Shown piece by piece: positions 8,036-18,063 of a stretch of DNA of 40,985 bases. A program made the translations under genes and the position numbers. Every line of letters begins with the position of its first letter. Within the stretch, counting starts at the first letter, position 1. Below the pieces are notes generated by a model, which ran no database searches, was not told where the DNA came from, and was given only the letters and a program-made list of their open reading frames with translations. The DNA is from Xenorhabdus yunnanensis. Lineage in GTDB: Bacteria > Pseudomonadota > Gammaproteobacteria > Enterobacterales > Enterobacteriaceae. The DNA lies in NCBI RefSeq assembly GCF_028598805.1, contig NZ_JAQRFI010000042.1, positions 1-40,985 of the forward strand. The letters run 5' to 3'.

Positions 8036-9085
8036 TTAGGCGATAGTAATTTTCTTATCGAGATAGACATCCTGTACGGAGTGGATCAACTCAACGCCTT
8101 CTTTCATCGATTTCTTGAACGCTTTGCGCCCAAGAATCAATCCCATTCCTCCGGCACGTTTATTGATGACAGCCGTGCGGACTGAATCACTTAAATCATT
8201 ATTTCCGGAAGCACCACCTGAATTGATTAATCCAGCGCGTCCCATATAACAGTTAGCAAGTTGATAGCGAACGAGATCAATCGGATGTTCAGTGGTTAAA
8301 TCGCTGTAGACGCGTTTATCTGTGTGCCCGAATCCAATCGCAGTATAGCCACCATTCGTTTCAGCCATTTTTTGTTTAACGATATCAGCACCGATTGTTG
8401 CTGCCAGATGGTTTGCTTGACCGGTTAAATCGGCGCTGGTGTGGTAATCAACCCCATTTTTCTTGAAAGCTGAGTTGCGCAGATAAGCCCATAATACGGT
8501 GACCATGCCTAGTTCGTGAGCGCGTTCAAAAGCGGCTGAAATTTCTTCTATTTGGCGGCGTGATTCGGGAGAGCCGTAATAGATTGTCGCACCTACTGCA
8601 ACTGCACCCATGTTAAATGCTTGCTCGACACTGGCATACAAAGTTTGATCATATTGAGCCGGGTAGGTCAACGCCTCATTGTGGTTGAGCTTGACCAGAA
8701 ATGGAATCTTATGGGCATAACGACGAGAAACAGACGCCAGAACACCATAAGTTGAAGCAACACAGTTACAGCCAGCTTCAATTGCCAGTTCAACGATATT
8801 TTTGGGATCAAAATAGAGAGGATTGGCAGCAAAAGAAGCGCTGGCAGAATGTTCAACTCCCTGATCTACCGGCAAAATTGAGAGATAACCAGTGCCTGCC
8901 AGACGGCCATGATTCAGTAAGGTTTGCATGGAACGAAGGACAGTATTGGGGCGGTTATTTTCAAGCATTACTCTATCGACAAAATCTGTACCTGGGAGAT
9001 AGAGATTTTCACGTGGAATAGTATTGCATTGATGTTGCAATAAACTTTCTGCGTCTTTTCCTAACAACTTAGCAATATCAGTCAT
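8036..9085 (-). CDS. fbaB: Class I fructose-bisphosphate aldolase FbaB
   Basis: It reversibly splits fructose-1,6-bisphosphate into dihydroxyacetone phosphate and glyceraldehyde-3-phosphate through a Schiff base. It belongs to the DeoC/FbaB aldolase family (formerly DhnA) and is often associated with gluconeogenic growth. The 349-residue protein matches E. coli FbaB (350) almost throughout. The Schiff-base lysine is K237 in DIVKQKMAE, and the phosphate-binding [14 protein letters not shown] lies near the end. The ATG at 9085 follows GGAG at a good distance. It is monocistronic here; in E. coli it lies in the same chromosomal neighbourhood. Confidence 0.96.
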   Translation of the reverse strand: MTDIAKLLGKDAESLLQHQCNTIPRENLYLPGTDFVDRVMLENNRPNTVLRSMQTLLNHGRLAGTGYLSILPVDQGVEHSASASFAANPLYFDPKNIVELAIEAGCNCVASTYGVLASVSRRYAHKIPFLVKLNHNEALTYPAQYDQTLYASVEQAFNMGAVAVGATIYYGSPESRRQIEEISAAFERAHELGMVTVLWAYLRNSAFKKNGVDYHTSADLTGQANHLAATIGADIVKQKMAETNGGYTAIGFGHTDKRVYSDLTTEHPIDLVRYQLANCYMGRAGLINSGGASGNNDLSDSVRTAVINKRAGGMGLILGRKAFKKSMKEGVELIHSVQDVYLDKKITIA

Positions 9086-9518
9086 AATTAACTCCAGTTT
9101 GCAAAAGGCGCTACTGATTGTTGTTTATATTCGAGCTGATCACAAGGGAAGTAGAGGGGGAAGCAGCAGTGGATCGCTTCAGTCAATACAAATGTTGCTA
9201 AAATTTAATCATTTTGCATAACAATAAAGAAAGATAATATGTATCTGGCTTGATTTATTTGGATTGGTGATGGGTAAATATTGTAGTTATTCATGGATTG
9301 AATGATTTCGATTATTTTTTTGTAAAATTTCCTTCATTAAACTGAATAAATTCTAACAATATTTATTGGAATACTGTTTTCTTGGTTATCATAATTAGCG
9401 TTACTAATAGGAGTTCAATAAATATCCAATATAAATTAGTAATCATTAAATCAATTTATGTCTAATGAAGGTGGTTTTTTAATGTATTGAATTTATTGAG
9501 TTATTTATTCTTTAATGT
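9086..9518. other. AT-rich intergenic stretch upstream of fbaB
   Basis: No ORF is supportable. The fbaB promoter should lie near 9100-9250. A short inverted pair, CCTTCATTA (9331-9339) and TAATGAAGG (9463-9471), lies about 120 bases apart, and I attach no function to it. Confidence 0.5.
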
Positions 9519-9519
9519 A

Positions 9520-9610
9520 AAAGAAAAGGCCAGCCCAAGGGAGATTGAGCTAGCCAAGGAGGTGGTTCCTAGTCTTACAGTAAAACTTTTTTAGTTCTTT
9601 ATTTTTCAGG
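9520..9610 (-). ncRNA. cyaR: Hfq-dependent small RNA CyaR (RyeE)
   Basis: On the minus strand the sequence starts CCTGAAAAAT at 9610 and contains AGGAACCACCTCCTT, then AATCTCCCTT, the hallmark core of E. coli CyaR. It ends in GGCTAGC/GCTGGCC plus TTTTCTTTT (9519-9527), an intrinsic terminator. Length (about 91 nt) and position just downstream of trhP/yegQ also match E. coli, where cyaR follows yegQ. The CCACCTCCTT segment is complementary to ribosome binding sites. In E. coli CyaR represses ompX, luxS, nadE and yqaE and is activated by CRP-cAMP. Targets here would need prediction. Confidence 0.92.
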
Positions 9611-9614
9611 GATG

Positions 9615-9657
9615 ATAATACGAGAAATAAAATAGCATTGATGTGATCTGTTTCTAA
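9615..9657 (-). promoter_or_regulatory. cyaR promoter with a CRP-like half site
   Basis: A TATTAT -10 box lies at 9615-9620 on the minus strand, placing the start near 9610. Further upstream, the plus-strand segment 9642-9657 reads TGTGA-N6-TCTAA: one perfect CRP half and one degraded half, centred about 40 bases before the start, a class II-like position. CRP control of cyaR is known in E. coli. Confidence 0.6.
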
Positions 9658-9693
9658 AAAAATAGATCAATTTCTTTAAAATCTTATTTCTAA

Positions 9694-11070
9694 TTATTTC
9701 ACTTGTAATTCTTGTAGGTAAGATGTTCTGGTATTGCCGCCTTTTAATTTCCGGACAAGCAAAGCATAATCCAGCTCGATTTCTTCAGGAATAGGAAGAT
9801 AAACGATATGTCCATCACCCGGTGCAACTTCTACAGTTTGGCCTTTTTTATTTGCCATGGTTTCTAACGTGAAGTTAATATTGCCTGATGGCGTCATGAG
9901 TTCCAGATTATCCCCAACAAGAAATTTATTCTTCACGGCGACTTCAGCCAAGCCATTGACTCGATTACCAGTAAGCTCTCCAACAAATTGTTGAGTGTCT
10001 GACACTGAATAGCCGTATTCATAGGTTTGGTAGGCATCATGAGTATGGCGGCGCAGAAAACCTTCTGTATAGCCACGATGTGCCAAACCTTCCAGTGTGG
10101 TCATTAACGTTGGGTCGAAAGGCTTTCCGGCAACGGCATCATCTATAGCACGACGATATACCTGAGCGGTGCGGGCACAATAATAGAAAGATTTGGTACG
10201 GCCTTCTATTTTCAGTGAGTGAACACCCATCTTTGTTAATCTTTCCACATGCTCAATGGCACGTAAGTCCTTGGAGTTCATAATATAAGTACCATGTTCA
10301 TCTTCAAACGCTGACATATATTCGCCAGGACGTTTGGCTTCTTCTATCATGAATACTTTATCTGTTGGCGCGCCTTGACCCAGTGTTGGCTCAATATTTT
10401 TGACAGGGATAGGATCGTGCAAATGGACAATATTTCCGACAGTGTCTTCTTTGCCTTCCTGCACATTGTACTCCCAGCGGCAGGCATTAGTGCATGTGCC
10501 CTGATTGGGATCGCGTTTATTGATATAACCCGATAACAGGCAGCGACCGGAATAAGCCATACAGAGTGCACCATGCACAAAAATCTCAAGTTCCATATCA
10601 GGTACTTGCTGGCGGATTTCAGCGATTTCTTCCAGTGAGAGTTCACGGGAGAGAATGACTCGCGTCAGTCCCATCTGTTTCCAGAATTTTACAGTGGCCC
10701 AGTTTACAGCATTGGCTTGAACTGAAAGATGAATATCTATTTCAGGAAATGCTTCACGTACCATCATAATCAAGCCCGGATCAGACATAATCAACGCATC
10801 AGGTCCCATTTCCACGACAGGTTTTAAATCACGGATAAAAGTTTTCAGCTTTGCGTTATGTGGTGCGATATTAACGACGACATAAAAACGCTTACCCAAG
10901 TCGTGAGCTTCCTTAATGCCCTGAGCCAATGTTTCATGGTTAAATTCATTATTTCGAACACGCAGGCTATAACGGGGTTGTCCGGCATAAATGGCATCTG
11001 CGCCATAAGCGAATGCGTAACGCATGTTTTTCAAAGAGCCGGCAGGAGAAAGTAATTCTGGAGTAAACAT
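9694..11070 (-). CDS. trhP: tRNA 5-hydroxyuridine biosynthesis protein TrhP (YegQ), U32 family
   Basis: It takes part in prephenate-dependent hydroxylation of tRNA uridine 34 to ho5U, the precursor of cmo5U. The 458-residue protein aligns with E. coli YegQ (453) throughout. Its U32-family core spans about 1-340, with cysteines C170, C177, C193 and C197 (FVHGALCMAYSGRC and GTCTNAC) that fit an iron-sulphur cluster site; a small C-terminal domain follows. Despite the historical peptidase name, a hydroxylation role is established for E. coli. cyaR lies directly downstream on the same strand, as in E. coli. The C-terminal eight residues or so differ from E. coli. Confidence 0.95.
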   Translation of the reverse strand: MFTPELLSPAGSLKNMRYAFAYGADAIYAGQPRYSLRVRNNEFNHETLAQGIKEAHDLGKRFYVVVNIAPHNAKLKTFIRDLKPVVEMGPDALIMSDPGLIMMVREAFPEIDIHLSVQANAVNWATVKFWKQMGLTRVILSRELSLEEIAEIRQQVPDMELEIFVHGALCMAYSGRCLLSGYINKRDPNQGTCTNACRWEYNVQEGKEDTVGNIVHLHDPIPVKNIEPTLGQGAPTDKVFMIEEAKRPGEYMSAFEDEHGTYIMNSKDLRAIEHVERLTKMGVHSLKIEGRTKSFYYCARTAQVYRRAIDDAVAGKPFDPTLMTTLEGLAHRGYTEGFLRRHTHDAYQTYEYGYSVSDTQQFVGELTGNRVNGLAEVAVKNKFLVGDNLELMTPSGNINFTLETMANKKGQTVEVAPGDGHIVYLPIPEEIELDYALLVRKLKGGNTRTSYLQELQVK

Positions 11071-11568
11071 ATTTTTAACGTTCTCGGTCTGAGTTCAAGT
11101 CAGTCCTTACCCAGACTTCATTATCATTACTAAGGGTAAGGTTTAAAGGAGGGGGATTTTAGCGCCTATACCATCATTAGCACAAATATATTATGGAAAT
11201 ATAATGATGCTACGTCCTGTATATACCCAATGGATTTCAAGATGCGTCGCGAGTTAATAATTGTATCTGTTAATCGTGTTTGGTCAGATCACGAATGTTT
11301 TCTGTCGGCCCGATTTATTTATTCTCACCTCATGGCAGGCTTTATCGGAAGAGTTGACTTGCACAGAGTGAATAGATTTGACAAAAAAATTTATCTCCCA
11401 TCCCTCTATTTTATAGAGCACGATGACTATTTTGTATTTGTCGATTAATTTATAACTACTTCCAAATTGGATGCTGCACGAATATATTACAGTATCTCTT
11501 ATTCAGAGATAATTACACACCGTAACAATAATAACCTGATTAATTCAGCTTCTCATTAGGAGTTCCGC
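11071..11568. other. Divergent intergenic region upstream of trhP and the MFS gene
   Basis: It contains one copy of the interspersed repeat (11222-11253) and no convincing gene; a 72-codon frame from 11230 begins inside the repeat and lacks a ribosome binding site. A TATCTC/GAGATA hairpin lies near 11492-11511. TAGGAG just before 11569 is the MFS ribosome binding site. Confidence 0.5.
11222..11253 (+). repeat. Interspersed repeat, copy 1 (TATACCCAATGGATTTCAAG)
   Basis: It shares the core TATACCCAATRGATTTCAA with sites at 22779-22802 and 29455-29473 (both in opposite orientation). Similar intergenic repeats are common in Photorhabdus, Xenorhabdus and related genera. This is an isolated end without an obvious partner inverted repeat nearby. 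Confidence 0.7.
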
Positions 11569-12723
11569 ATGCCGGCAGCTATTTGGGCTCTAGCCATAGC
11601 AACATTTGGGATCGCTACAACCGAATTTATTGTCGCTGGTTTACTTCCTGAAATCGCAATCGAATTTAGTATTTCAATACCAACTGCGGGGTATATGGTA
11701 ACCAGTTATGCACTTGGTGTATTTGTTGGAGCACCTGTTCTAATAATATTGGGGGGACGTATAGAAAGGAAAAAGATGCTTTCCGTGTTAATGATATTAT
11801 TTATTATCGGAAATGCGCTGACTACTTTTTCCCCGACATTTTATCTGGCAATTATCGGTCGAATTGTGGCTTCTTTGACCCACGGTGCTTTTATGGGAAT
11901 CGGTGCAATTATTGCTGCTGAGCTGGTGCCGGAAAATAAAAGAACTACTGCTATCGCATTTATGTTTAGCGGAATGACACTTGCCAACTTGGTTGGTATT
12001 CCACTTGGAACATGGATAGGGAAAGCAATTTCCTGGCGCGTCACTTTTGCAATAATTACTGTCATTGGCATTATTGCATTGTTTGGGATTTTAAAGTTAT
12101 TACCTAAATTTGACCAAAAAGCGCCCGCCAGTATCAAAAAGGAATTGTTAGCTTTCACTAATATCCATGTCCTTTTGGCAATGGGGATTACCGTGTTGGG
12201 TCCTGCTGCATTTTTTACAACTATTACCTATATTGCTCCATTGATGATCAATATTGCTGGGTTCTCTGAGAGTGCAATAACATGGATTCTGCTGGTTTTG
12301 GGGCTGGGGTTTTTCTTTGGCAATATTGTTGGTGGGAAACTTGCCGATAAGGCAATGAGGCCATTGTTATATTGGACTCTAGGACTACAATCCTTTATTT
12401 TGTTTGTTTTCTGGCTTTATGGCGACAATCAATTTATTGCCTGTTTGAGTATATTTCTAATGGCAGCATGTGGTTTTGCCACAGTATCGCCAATCCAGCG
12501 TCTGGTGATGGATAAAGCTCAGGAAGCTGGTGCACCTAATCTTGTTTCTTCGGTTAATATTGGATTTTTTAATTTGGGCAATGCAGTCGGTGCATGGCTG
12601 GGTGGTGTGATTATCGCATCTAATTATGGCTACACAACCCTCAATCTGGCAGGTGGTTTATTAGCCTTGATGGCATTGTTATTAGCTGTCATTTCAGGCT
12701 TGATTGACCATAAAAGAGCTTAA
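11569..12723 (+). CDS. MFS drug/sugar exporter, DHA1 family (YdhP/AraJ-like)
   Basis: A 384-residue, 12-helix major facilitator protein of the inner membrane, probably a proton antiporter. It resembles E. coli YdhP: FGIATTEFIVAGLLPEIA at the start, LTHGAFMGIGAIIAAELVP in helix 4-5, and SSVNIGFFNLGNAVGAWLGG in the second half. YdhP/AraJ-like members export small molecules such as sugars or drugs, but the substrate cannot be read here. A clear TAGGAG precedes the ATG. It lies opposite baeSR, near where E. coli has mdtD, but it is not an MdtD orthologue, since MdtD is a longer 14-helix type. Confidence 0.9.
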   Translation: MPAAIWALAIATFGIATTEFIVAGLLPEIAIEFSISIPTAGYMVTSYALGVFVGAPVLIILGGRIERKKMLSVLMILFIIGNALTTFSPTFYLAIIGRIVASLTHGAFMGIGAIIAAELVPENKRTTAIAFMFSGMTLANLVGIPLGTWIGKAISWRVTFAIITVIGIIALFGILKLLPKFDQKAPASIKKELLAFTNIHVLLAMGITVLGPAAFFTTITYIAPLMINIAGFSESAITWILLVLGLGFFFGNIVGGKLADKAMRPLLYWTLGLQSFILFVFWLYGDNQFIACLSIFLMAACGFATVSPIQRLVMDKAQEAGAPNLVSSVNIGFFNLGNAVGAWLGGVIIASNYGYTTLNLAGGLLALMALLLAVISGLIDHKRA

Positions 12724-12756
12724 GCATATAGTCTCAACATAAATATATAGCCTCAA

Positions 12757-12791
12757 CAGTAACCGACATTATTATTAATGTTGGTTACTGT
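12757..12791. terminator. Long hairpin between convergent MFS and baeR genes
   Basis: CAGTAACCGACATTA (12757-12771) pairs with TAATGTTGGTTACTG (12777-12791) with one wobble. It is symmetrical and suited to both converging transcripts, but no good T tract follows. Just before it, ATATAGTCTCAACA and ATATAGCCTCAACA form a 14-base direct repeat. Confidence 0.6.
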
Positions 12792-12839
12792 GCCCACATT
12801 GCAAATAGTACTCAATAAAACCAGTTGCGGTGGATATTG

Positions 12840-13547
12840 TTACATCAACCGACAGATTTCTGCTTCCCATCGATAACCCAATCCATAAATGGAACGGATA
12901 AATGATTTATCCTCATCCAATTGCTCCAGTTTCCTGCGTAAATTTTTAATGTGGCTATCAATAGTACGGTCGTTCACAATGCGATGATCGTTATAAAGAT
13001 TATCCAATAACTGATCACGAGAAAAAACACGTCCTGGTTGAGTGGACATAATTTTGAGCAAGCGGAATTCAACCGGAGTGAGTTCAAGCACTTGTTCAAG
13101 GTAACGAGCCTGAAAGTGGTTTTCATCAATGGTCAGTGAGTTTTGCTCGCTAATGATATCTTTTGGACGGTAGCAACGACGCAAAATTACTTTTACTCTG
13201 GCAACTATTTCCCGTGGGCTATACGGTTTGCAGATATAATCGTCAGCTCCAATTTCCAGACCGAGTAACCGGTCAATCTCCTCTGTTTTGGCTGTCATCA
13301 TTACAATCGGGATATCTGAAAATTTGCGGATTTCCCGACAGATCGATAACCCATCAAGGCCGGGCAGCATAAGATCAAGCAAGATAATATGGGGTTGGTA
13401 TTTTTGAACATAAGCAATGACTTCATCACCACGTGTGAGCCATTGGGTTTGGTAATCCGCAGATTGTAGATAATCAACCAGTAATTGCCCCAACTTTGGT
13501 TCATCTTCAACGATTAGAACAGTATTTTGGGTTAGATGTGTACTCAT
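12840..13547 (-). CDS. baeR: Envelope-stress response regulator BaeR
   Basis: An OmpR/PhoB-type response regulator activated by BaeS in response to toxic compounds and envelope stress; it activates mdtABC in E. coli. The 235-residue protein has a receiver domain (about 9-123) with phospho-acceptor D58 in ILLDLMLPG, acidic pocket E15/D16 in IVEDEPKLG and the switch lysine in ICKPYSP. A winged-helix DNA-binding domain follows (about 135-230, [15 protein letters not shown]). It matches E. coli BaeR along its length. The start codon shares one base with the baeS stop (TAATG), so translation is probably coupled. It is the last gene of the mdtABC-baeSR operon. Confidence 0.96.
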   Translation of the reverse strand: MSTHLTQNTVLIVEDEPKLGQLLVDYLQSADYQTQWLTRGDEVIAYVQKYQPHIILLDLMLPGLDGLSICREIRKFSDIPIVMMTAKTEEIDRLLGLEIGADDYICKPYSPREIVARVKVILRRCYRPKDIISEQNSLTIDENHFQARYLEQVLELTPVEFRLLKIMSTQPGRVFSRDQLLDNLYNDHRIVNDRTIDSHIKNLRRKLEQLDEDKSFIRSIYGLGYRWEAEICRLM

Positions 13548-14959
13548 TATGTTTCAAGTTTATATGCTTCAAGTTCAGATGATTTAATCAGCGGTAATAC
13601 TACGTGAATTTTAATACCACCTAAAGGTGATATTTCAGCACGAATTATTCCATCATGGGCTTCAACGATATTATAGCAAATTGCCAGCCCAAGCCCTGAA
13701 CCTCCGCTTGCGCGGTTGCGGGAAGATTCACATCGATAAAAACGCTCAAAAACCCGCTGACATTGCTCAACAGTCAGTCCGGGAGCACTATCCTGTAAAT
13801 CGAATATCCATTTTTGCTGATCTGAATGTCCACGAATAATCACTTTTCCGTGCTTATTGGTATAACGCAGGCTATTTTCCAACAAATTGTGAAATAATTG
13901 TGTCAGTCGATTTGGATCTGCAAATAATGTCACATTTTCTTTTAAATTCAATTCCAAAGAGATTTGTTTATCTGCAAAGCGGCTATGATAATTCGCCACG
14001 GATATTTGCAGTAATTCACTGACATTAATAGGTTCTTTTCTATAGGCCAGTGAGCCTCGATTAGAGAGGGATAATAAATGCAAATCGTCTACCAGCTTTG
14101 TCAGAGTAGTCACTTCTGTGAGCAAAGAATGGATAGTTTCTTGTGTTGGTTTCCGCAAACCATCTTGCAAGGCTTCCAGCTCACCGCGCAAAACAGAAAG
14201 TGGGGTGCGTAGTTCATGGGAGATATCGGCCATATAATCACGGCGCATTTGTTCATTTTTTTCTAGCGTGCAGGCAAGCTGGTTAAAATCTGATGCTAAT
14301 TTGCCTATTTCATCTTTACTGGATGGAATAACACGAACAGTAAAATCACCTGCTGCGAGTTTATGTGTACCTTCCACTAGCCGCTTAACAGGTCTTAAAA
14401 GACCACGGGAGAAAATAAAAGTGGCGATCAGTGCCAATAAAGTTGAAAAACCCGCAATAACCCAACTGGTGAATTGCTGCTGGTGAGCGAAACTAATGTC
14501 GGCCTGACGGGTAATTTTGTCAGATGGGCTGACAATGACCCAACCGACAGTCTTATTTTGATAGGTGACTGATTTGCGATAACTCCCCGCTGGAATATCA
14601 CTAGAGTGCCCTACTAAACGATTCATTTGAGCATCTACAATCCAAAATTGAGGGCGCAAACCATGAGATTTGGTTTTCTGACGGGGATCGTTATCCTGTT
14701 CAACCGTGCGGATAATTTGAAATATCGCTCGATCATTTTGAGTCAGAAAATGCCAATTACCTTGTTTCTGGTACTGTTCTGTTAATGCTTCTGCCAGCCT
14801 ATTAGCCTGCATTCGGCTATTTTGTTTGATATAGCCAATAAAACTATGCTGAAAACTGACATGAACTCCCCAGTGCATTGTGACCAATACCAGCATACAA
14901 GTAGCAAAAATTGCCAGAAAAAGTTTAGTTCTGATCCCCGTTTTTATCATGTATTTCAT
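13547..14959 (-). CDS. baeS: Envelope-stress sensor histidine kinase BaeS
   Basis: An inner-membrane kinase that phosphorylates BaeR. The 470 residues comprise TM1 (about 12-33), a periplasmic sensor region (about 34-165), TM2 (about 166-186), a HAMP domain (about 187-240) and a kinase core. H248 in [11 protein letters not shown] is the phosphorylated histidine; N-box [10 protein letters not shown] and G-box GSGLGLAI are intact. Length is nearly that of E. coli BaeS (467). Its ATG overlaps the mdtC stop by four bases (ATGA), so no mdtD gene lies between them as in E. coli. The coupling makes pump and sensor one transcription unit. Confidence 0.96.
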   Translation of the reverse strand: MKYMIKTGIRTKLFLAIFATCMLVLVTMHWGVHVSFQHSFIGYIKQNSRMQANRLAEALTEQYQKQGNWHFLTQNDRAIFQIIRTVEQDNDPRQKTKSHGLRPQFWIVDAQMNRLVGHSSDIPAGSYRKSVTYQNKTVGWVIVSPSDKITRQADISFAHQQQFTSWVIAGFSTLLALIATFIFSRGLLRPVKRLVEGTHKLAAGDFTVRVIPSSKDEIGKLASDFNQLACTLEKNEQMRRDYMADISHELRTPLSVLRGELEALQDGLRKPTQETIHSLLTEVTTLTKLVDDLHLLSLSNRGSLAYRKEPINVSELLQISVANYHSRFADKQISLELNLKENVTLFADPNRLTQLFHNLLENSLRYTNKHGKVIIRGHSDQQKWIFDLQDSAPGLTVEQCQRVFERFYRCESSRNRASGGSGLGLAICYNIVEAHDGIIRAEISPLGGIKIHVVLPLIKSSELEAYKLET

Positions 14960-17900
14960 TTTGACTCAGTTACCCGAGATGGGGAGATACTGAGTGTTGC
15001 CTGACGATGACGCCATTTTTCACGCAATCGGTCAAAAAACAGATACACAACCGGAGTGGTATACAGAGTGAGAAGTTGGCTCATCACCAGACCACCAACA
15101 ATCGTGATCCCCAGCGGGAAGCGTAATTCAGCCCCATCCCCGTTGCTCAGTACCAAAGGTAAAGCGCCAGCCAGAGCAGAGAACGTCGTCATCATGATCG
15201 GACGGAATCGCAATAAACTGGCCTGAAAAATCGCTTCCTGGGCACTGAGTTTGCCACTTCGTTGCGCTTCAAGGGCAAAATCCACCATGATAATGGCGTT
15301 TTTCTTGACAATACCGACCAACAGCATAATTCCAATCATAGCGATTAGGCTAAATGGAGTATTGAACAGTTCCAGAGCCAACAAAGCACCTATTCCCGCA
15401 GAAGGCAGGGTAGAAAGGATTGTCAGGGGATGGATATAACTTTCATAGAGCACTCCGAGCACCAGATAAACAGTGACGATGGCAGCAAGGATCACCAGTA
15501 ATTGAGAGCGCTCACTCTCTTGAAAATCCTGTGCTGTACCAGCGAAAGAGCTACGCACTGCTGAAGGAACGCCCAGTTCTGTTATTGTTCTTTCTATTGC
15601 ACTGATGGCATCGGACAACGTATAGCCGGGTGCTACATCAAACGCAATGGTAGAAGAAGCTGAAAGCCCCTGATGATAAACGTCCAATGGTGCATTAGAA
15701 GGGTGCCACTGTGCAAAGTAGGAGAGGGGAATACGTTCTCCTTTGCTATTAATGACAAACATTTTCTCCAGCGCACTGGGATCTTGGTTATATTGCGGAG
15801 CAACTTCCATGACTACTCTGTATTGATTCAACGGTTCGTAAATTGTGGAGACTTGCCTCTGCCCAAAAGCGTTGTTGAGCAAATTATTTGCCTCAGTAAC
15901 ATTAATACCTAAACGGGCCATAACATCACGATCATAGGTAATCGCTATTTCAGCACCTTTAGCCTCTTCATCGTCATCGGCATTGACATCCACCAATTGA
16001 GGCATTTTTTCCAGCGCTTTCTTGACGATAGGACTCCATTTACGCAGTTCGCCAAAATCATCAGACAGTAAATTAAACTGATAAGTCGATTTGGCTCCCC
16101 GTCCTCCGCTTCTCAGATCTTGAACAGGAACTAAATATAAGCGTGCTCCTGCTTCATTGGTCAGTTTGCTTCTTAAGCGGGTAATAACTTGCTGGATACT
16201 TTCGGTACGTTCTTTCAATGGCTTCAGAGAAATAAACATAGAACCCACATTGATGCTGTCACCACCAGTAGAACCCACGACATTATCCACGGTTGGATCG
16301 TCATTGACGACCTGCATAAAGCGCTTCACTTTTTCACGCATGGCCTGAAATGAAATACTTTGGTCAGCAACCACAAAACCCAGCATTTTCCCAGTATCTT
16401 GTTTAGGGAAAAACGTTTTTGGGATACTGATATAGAGCCAGATATTCAGGGCAATAATGCCAAGCAATGTCAGCAATACCCAACGAGTATGATTGAGTAT
16501 CCATTTCAATGAACGGCCATAGCCTTGCTGAATTCTCAGCAATACCTTCCCGAATCCCCGTGTCTGCTTCTGTGTGTTTGCTGGTGTGGATTTGAGCAAA
16601 TAAGCACACATCATCGGGGTCAAGGTCAGTGAAATGAACAGAGAAATCCCGATGGCGGTTGTAAGTGTGACAGCAAAATCCCGGAATAATCTGCCGAGTA
16701 ACTCATCGATCAATACAAGGGGAATAAATACCGCAACGAGTGACAGGCTCATGGCCAATACCGTGAATCCAACTTCTCTGACCCCTTTGAGAGCGGCTTG
16801 CATGGGTTTTAACCCGGCATTCAGGTGGCGGGAAATATTCTCCAGTACCACAATGGCATCATCGACAACAAATCCAGTGGCAATGGTTAATGCCATCAAC
16901 GAGAGGTTGTTCAAACTGAAACCACATAAATACATGGCGGTAAAGGTGCCAATCAGTGATACCGGAACGGCAATTGCCGGAATCAATGTCGCTCGGCCAG
17001 AACGTAAAAACAGGAACACGACCAGAATCACCGAGGCGACGGCAATCGCTAGTGCACTTTTTACTTCTTGCAGAGAAGTGTGAATAGTCGGTGAGCGATC
17101 CTGAGCAATGTTTAGCTGAATGTTGGCGGGTAAAGATGCTTGCAGAGTGGGAAGTTGCTCACGAATACGTTGAACGGTTGAGATAATATTTGCACCCGCT
17201 TCACGACGGATAATAAGAACAATAGCAGACTTATTTCCGGACATGCCTGCTGCGCGAATATCCTCGACAGAGTTCTTAACATTTGCGACATCCTGCAACC
17301 TGACAGGTGCTCCATTATTATAATGCACAATAATCGAGCGGTAACTGTCAGGTGTTTTCAGTTCGTCATTGGTACGTAGCTGCCAAATCTGTTTATCGGA
17401 ATCAATATGCCCCGTTGGAAATTGGACATTAGCATTATTGATGGCATTACTGACATCGTTGAGAGAAACACCTTGATTAAAAAGTGAATTTGGGTTTAGT
17501 TCAACGCGTATTGCCGGTAATGAACTACCGCCAACACTGACTTTGCTGACGCCTTCTATCTGGGAAATCCTTTGGGCTAATCTGGTAGAAGCAAGGTCAT
17601 ACAGTTGGCCTTCACTATAATTGTCAGAGGTGAGGGTCAAAATTATAATCGGAGCATCTGACAAATTGGCTTTATAATATCTCGGTTTGCTTGGCATACC
17701 GGAAGGCAATAAGCTTTGTGCGGCATTGATGGCCGCTTGAACATCCCGTGCTGCACCATTGATATCTCGGTTGAGATCGAATTCCAGATAAATATAAGAG
17801 GCTCCCAGTGAGCTGGCGGAAGACATCTCTTTTACCCCTGAAATACGGCCCAATGCACGTTCCAGAGGCGTCGTCACGGAGGATGCCATGGTTTCTGGTG

Positions 17901-18063
17901 ATGCGCCGGGCATGGAAGCGCGAACCGTTATCATGGGAAAATCAACTTGTGGTAGCGGTGATACAGGCAGCAAGAAAAAACTGAATGCACCACAGAGAGT
18001 GATGGCTAAACTCAGCAATGTTGTAGCAACTGGCCGCTGAATAAATAGGGCGAAGAATTTCAC
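14956..18063 (-). CDS. mdtC: RND efflux pump subunit MdtC
   Basis: One of the two non-identical RND transporters of the MdtABC pump; in E. coli an MdtB2-MdtC heterotrimer exports bile salts, novobiocin and other compounds through TolC. The 1035-residue protein has the RND layout: TM1, a periplasmic porter half, TM2-7, a second porter half and TM8-12. Proton-relay aspartates D401 and D402 are present in [10 protein letters not shown], and the lysine motif GIVKKNAI lies in the C-terminal half. It begins [20 protein letters not shown], like E. coli MdtC. The start overlaps the mdtB stop by four bases. It is intact throughout. Confidence 0.96.
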   Translation of the reverse strand: MKFFALFIQRPVATTLLSLAITLCGAFSFFLLPVSPLPQVDFPMITVRASMPGASPETMASSVTTPLERALGRISGVKEMSSASSLGASYIYLEFDLNRDINGAARDVQAAINAAQSLLPSGMPSKPRYYKANLSDAPIIILTLTSDNYSEGQLYDLASTRLAQRISQIEGVSKVSVGGSSLPAIRVELNPNSLFNQGVSLNDVSNAINNANVQFPTGHIDSDKQIWQLRTNDELKTPDSYRSIIVHYNNGAPVRLQDVANVKNSVEDIRAAGMSGNKSAIVLIIRREAGANIISTVQRIREQLPTLQASLPANIQLNIAQDRSPTIHTSLQEVKSALAIAVASVILVVFLFLRSGRATLIPAIAVPVSLIGTFTAMYLCGFSLNNLSLMALTIATGFVVDDAIVVLENISRHLNAGLKPMQAALKGVREVGFTVLAMSLSLVAVFIPLVLIDELLGRLFRDFAVTLTTAIGISLFISLTLTPMMCAYLLKSTPANTQKQTRGFGKVLLRIQQGYGRSLKWILNHTRWVLLTLLGIIALNIWLYISIPKTFFPKQDTGKMLGFVVADQSISFQAMREKVKRFMQVVNDDPTVDNVVGSTGGDSINVGSMFISLKPLKERTESIQQVITRLRSKLTNEAGARLYLVPVQDLRSGGRGAKSTYQFNLLSDDFGELRKWSPIVKKALEKMPQLVDVNADDDEEAKGAEIAITYDRDVMARLGINVTEANNLLNNAFGQRQVSTIYEPLNQYRVVMEVAPQYNQDPSALEKMFVINSKGERIPLSYFAQWHPSNAPLDVYHQGLSASSTIAFDVAPGYTLSDAISAIERTITELGVPSAVRSSFAGTAQDFQESERSQLLVILAAIVTVYLVLGVLYESYIHPLTILSTLPSAGIGALLALELFNTPFSLIAMIGIMLLVGIVKKNAIIMVDFALEAQRSGKLSAQEAIFQASLLRFRPIMMTTFSALAGALPLVLSNGDGAELRFPLGITIVGGLVMSQLLTLYTTPVVYLFFDRLREKWRHRQATLSISPSRVTESK

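Noticed and set aside
11230-11448. 72-codon ORF upstream of the MFS gene
   Set aside because: It begins inside the interspersed repeat and has no ribosome binding site or homology I recognise.
16634-17083. 149-codon plus-strand ORF inside mdtC
   Set aside because: It is a shadow of the intact mdtC reading frame on the other strand.
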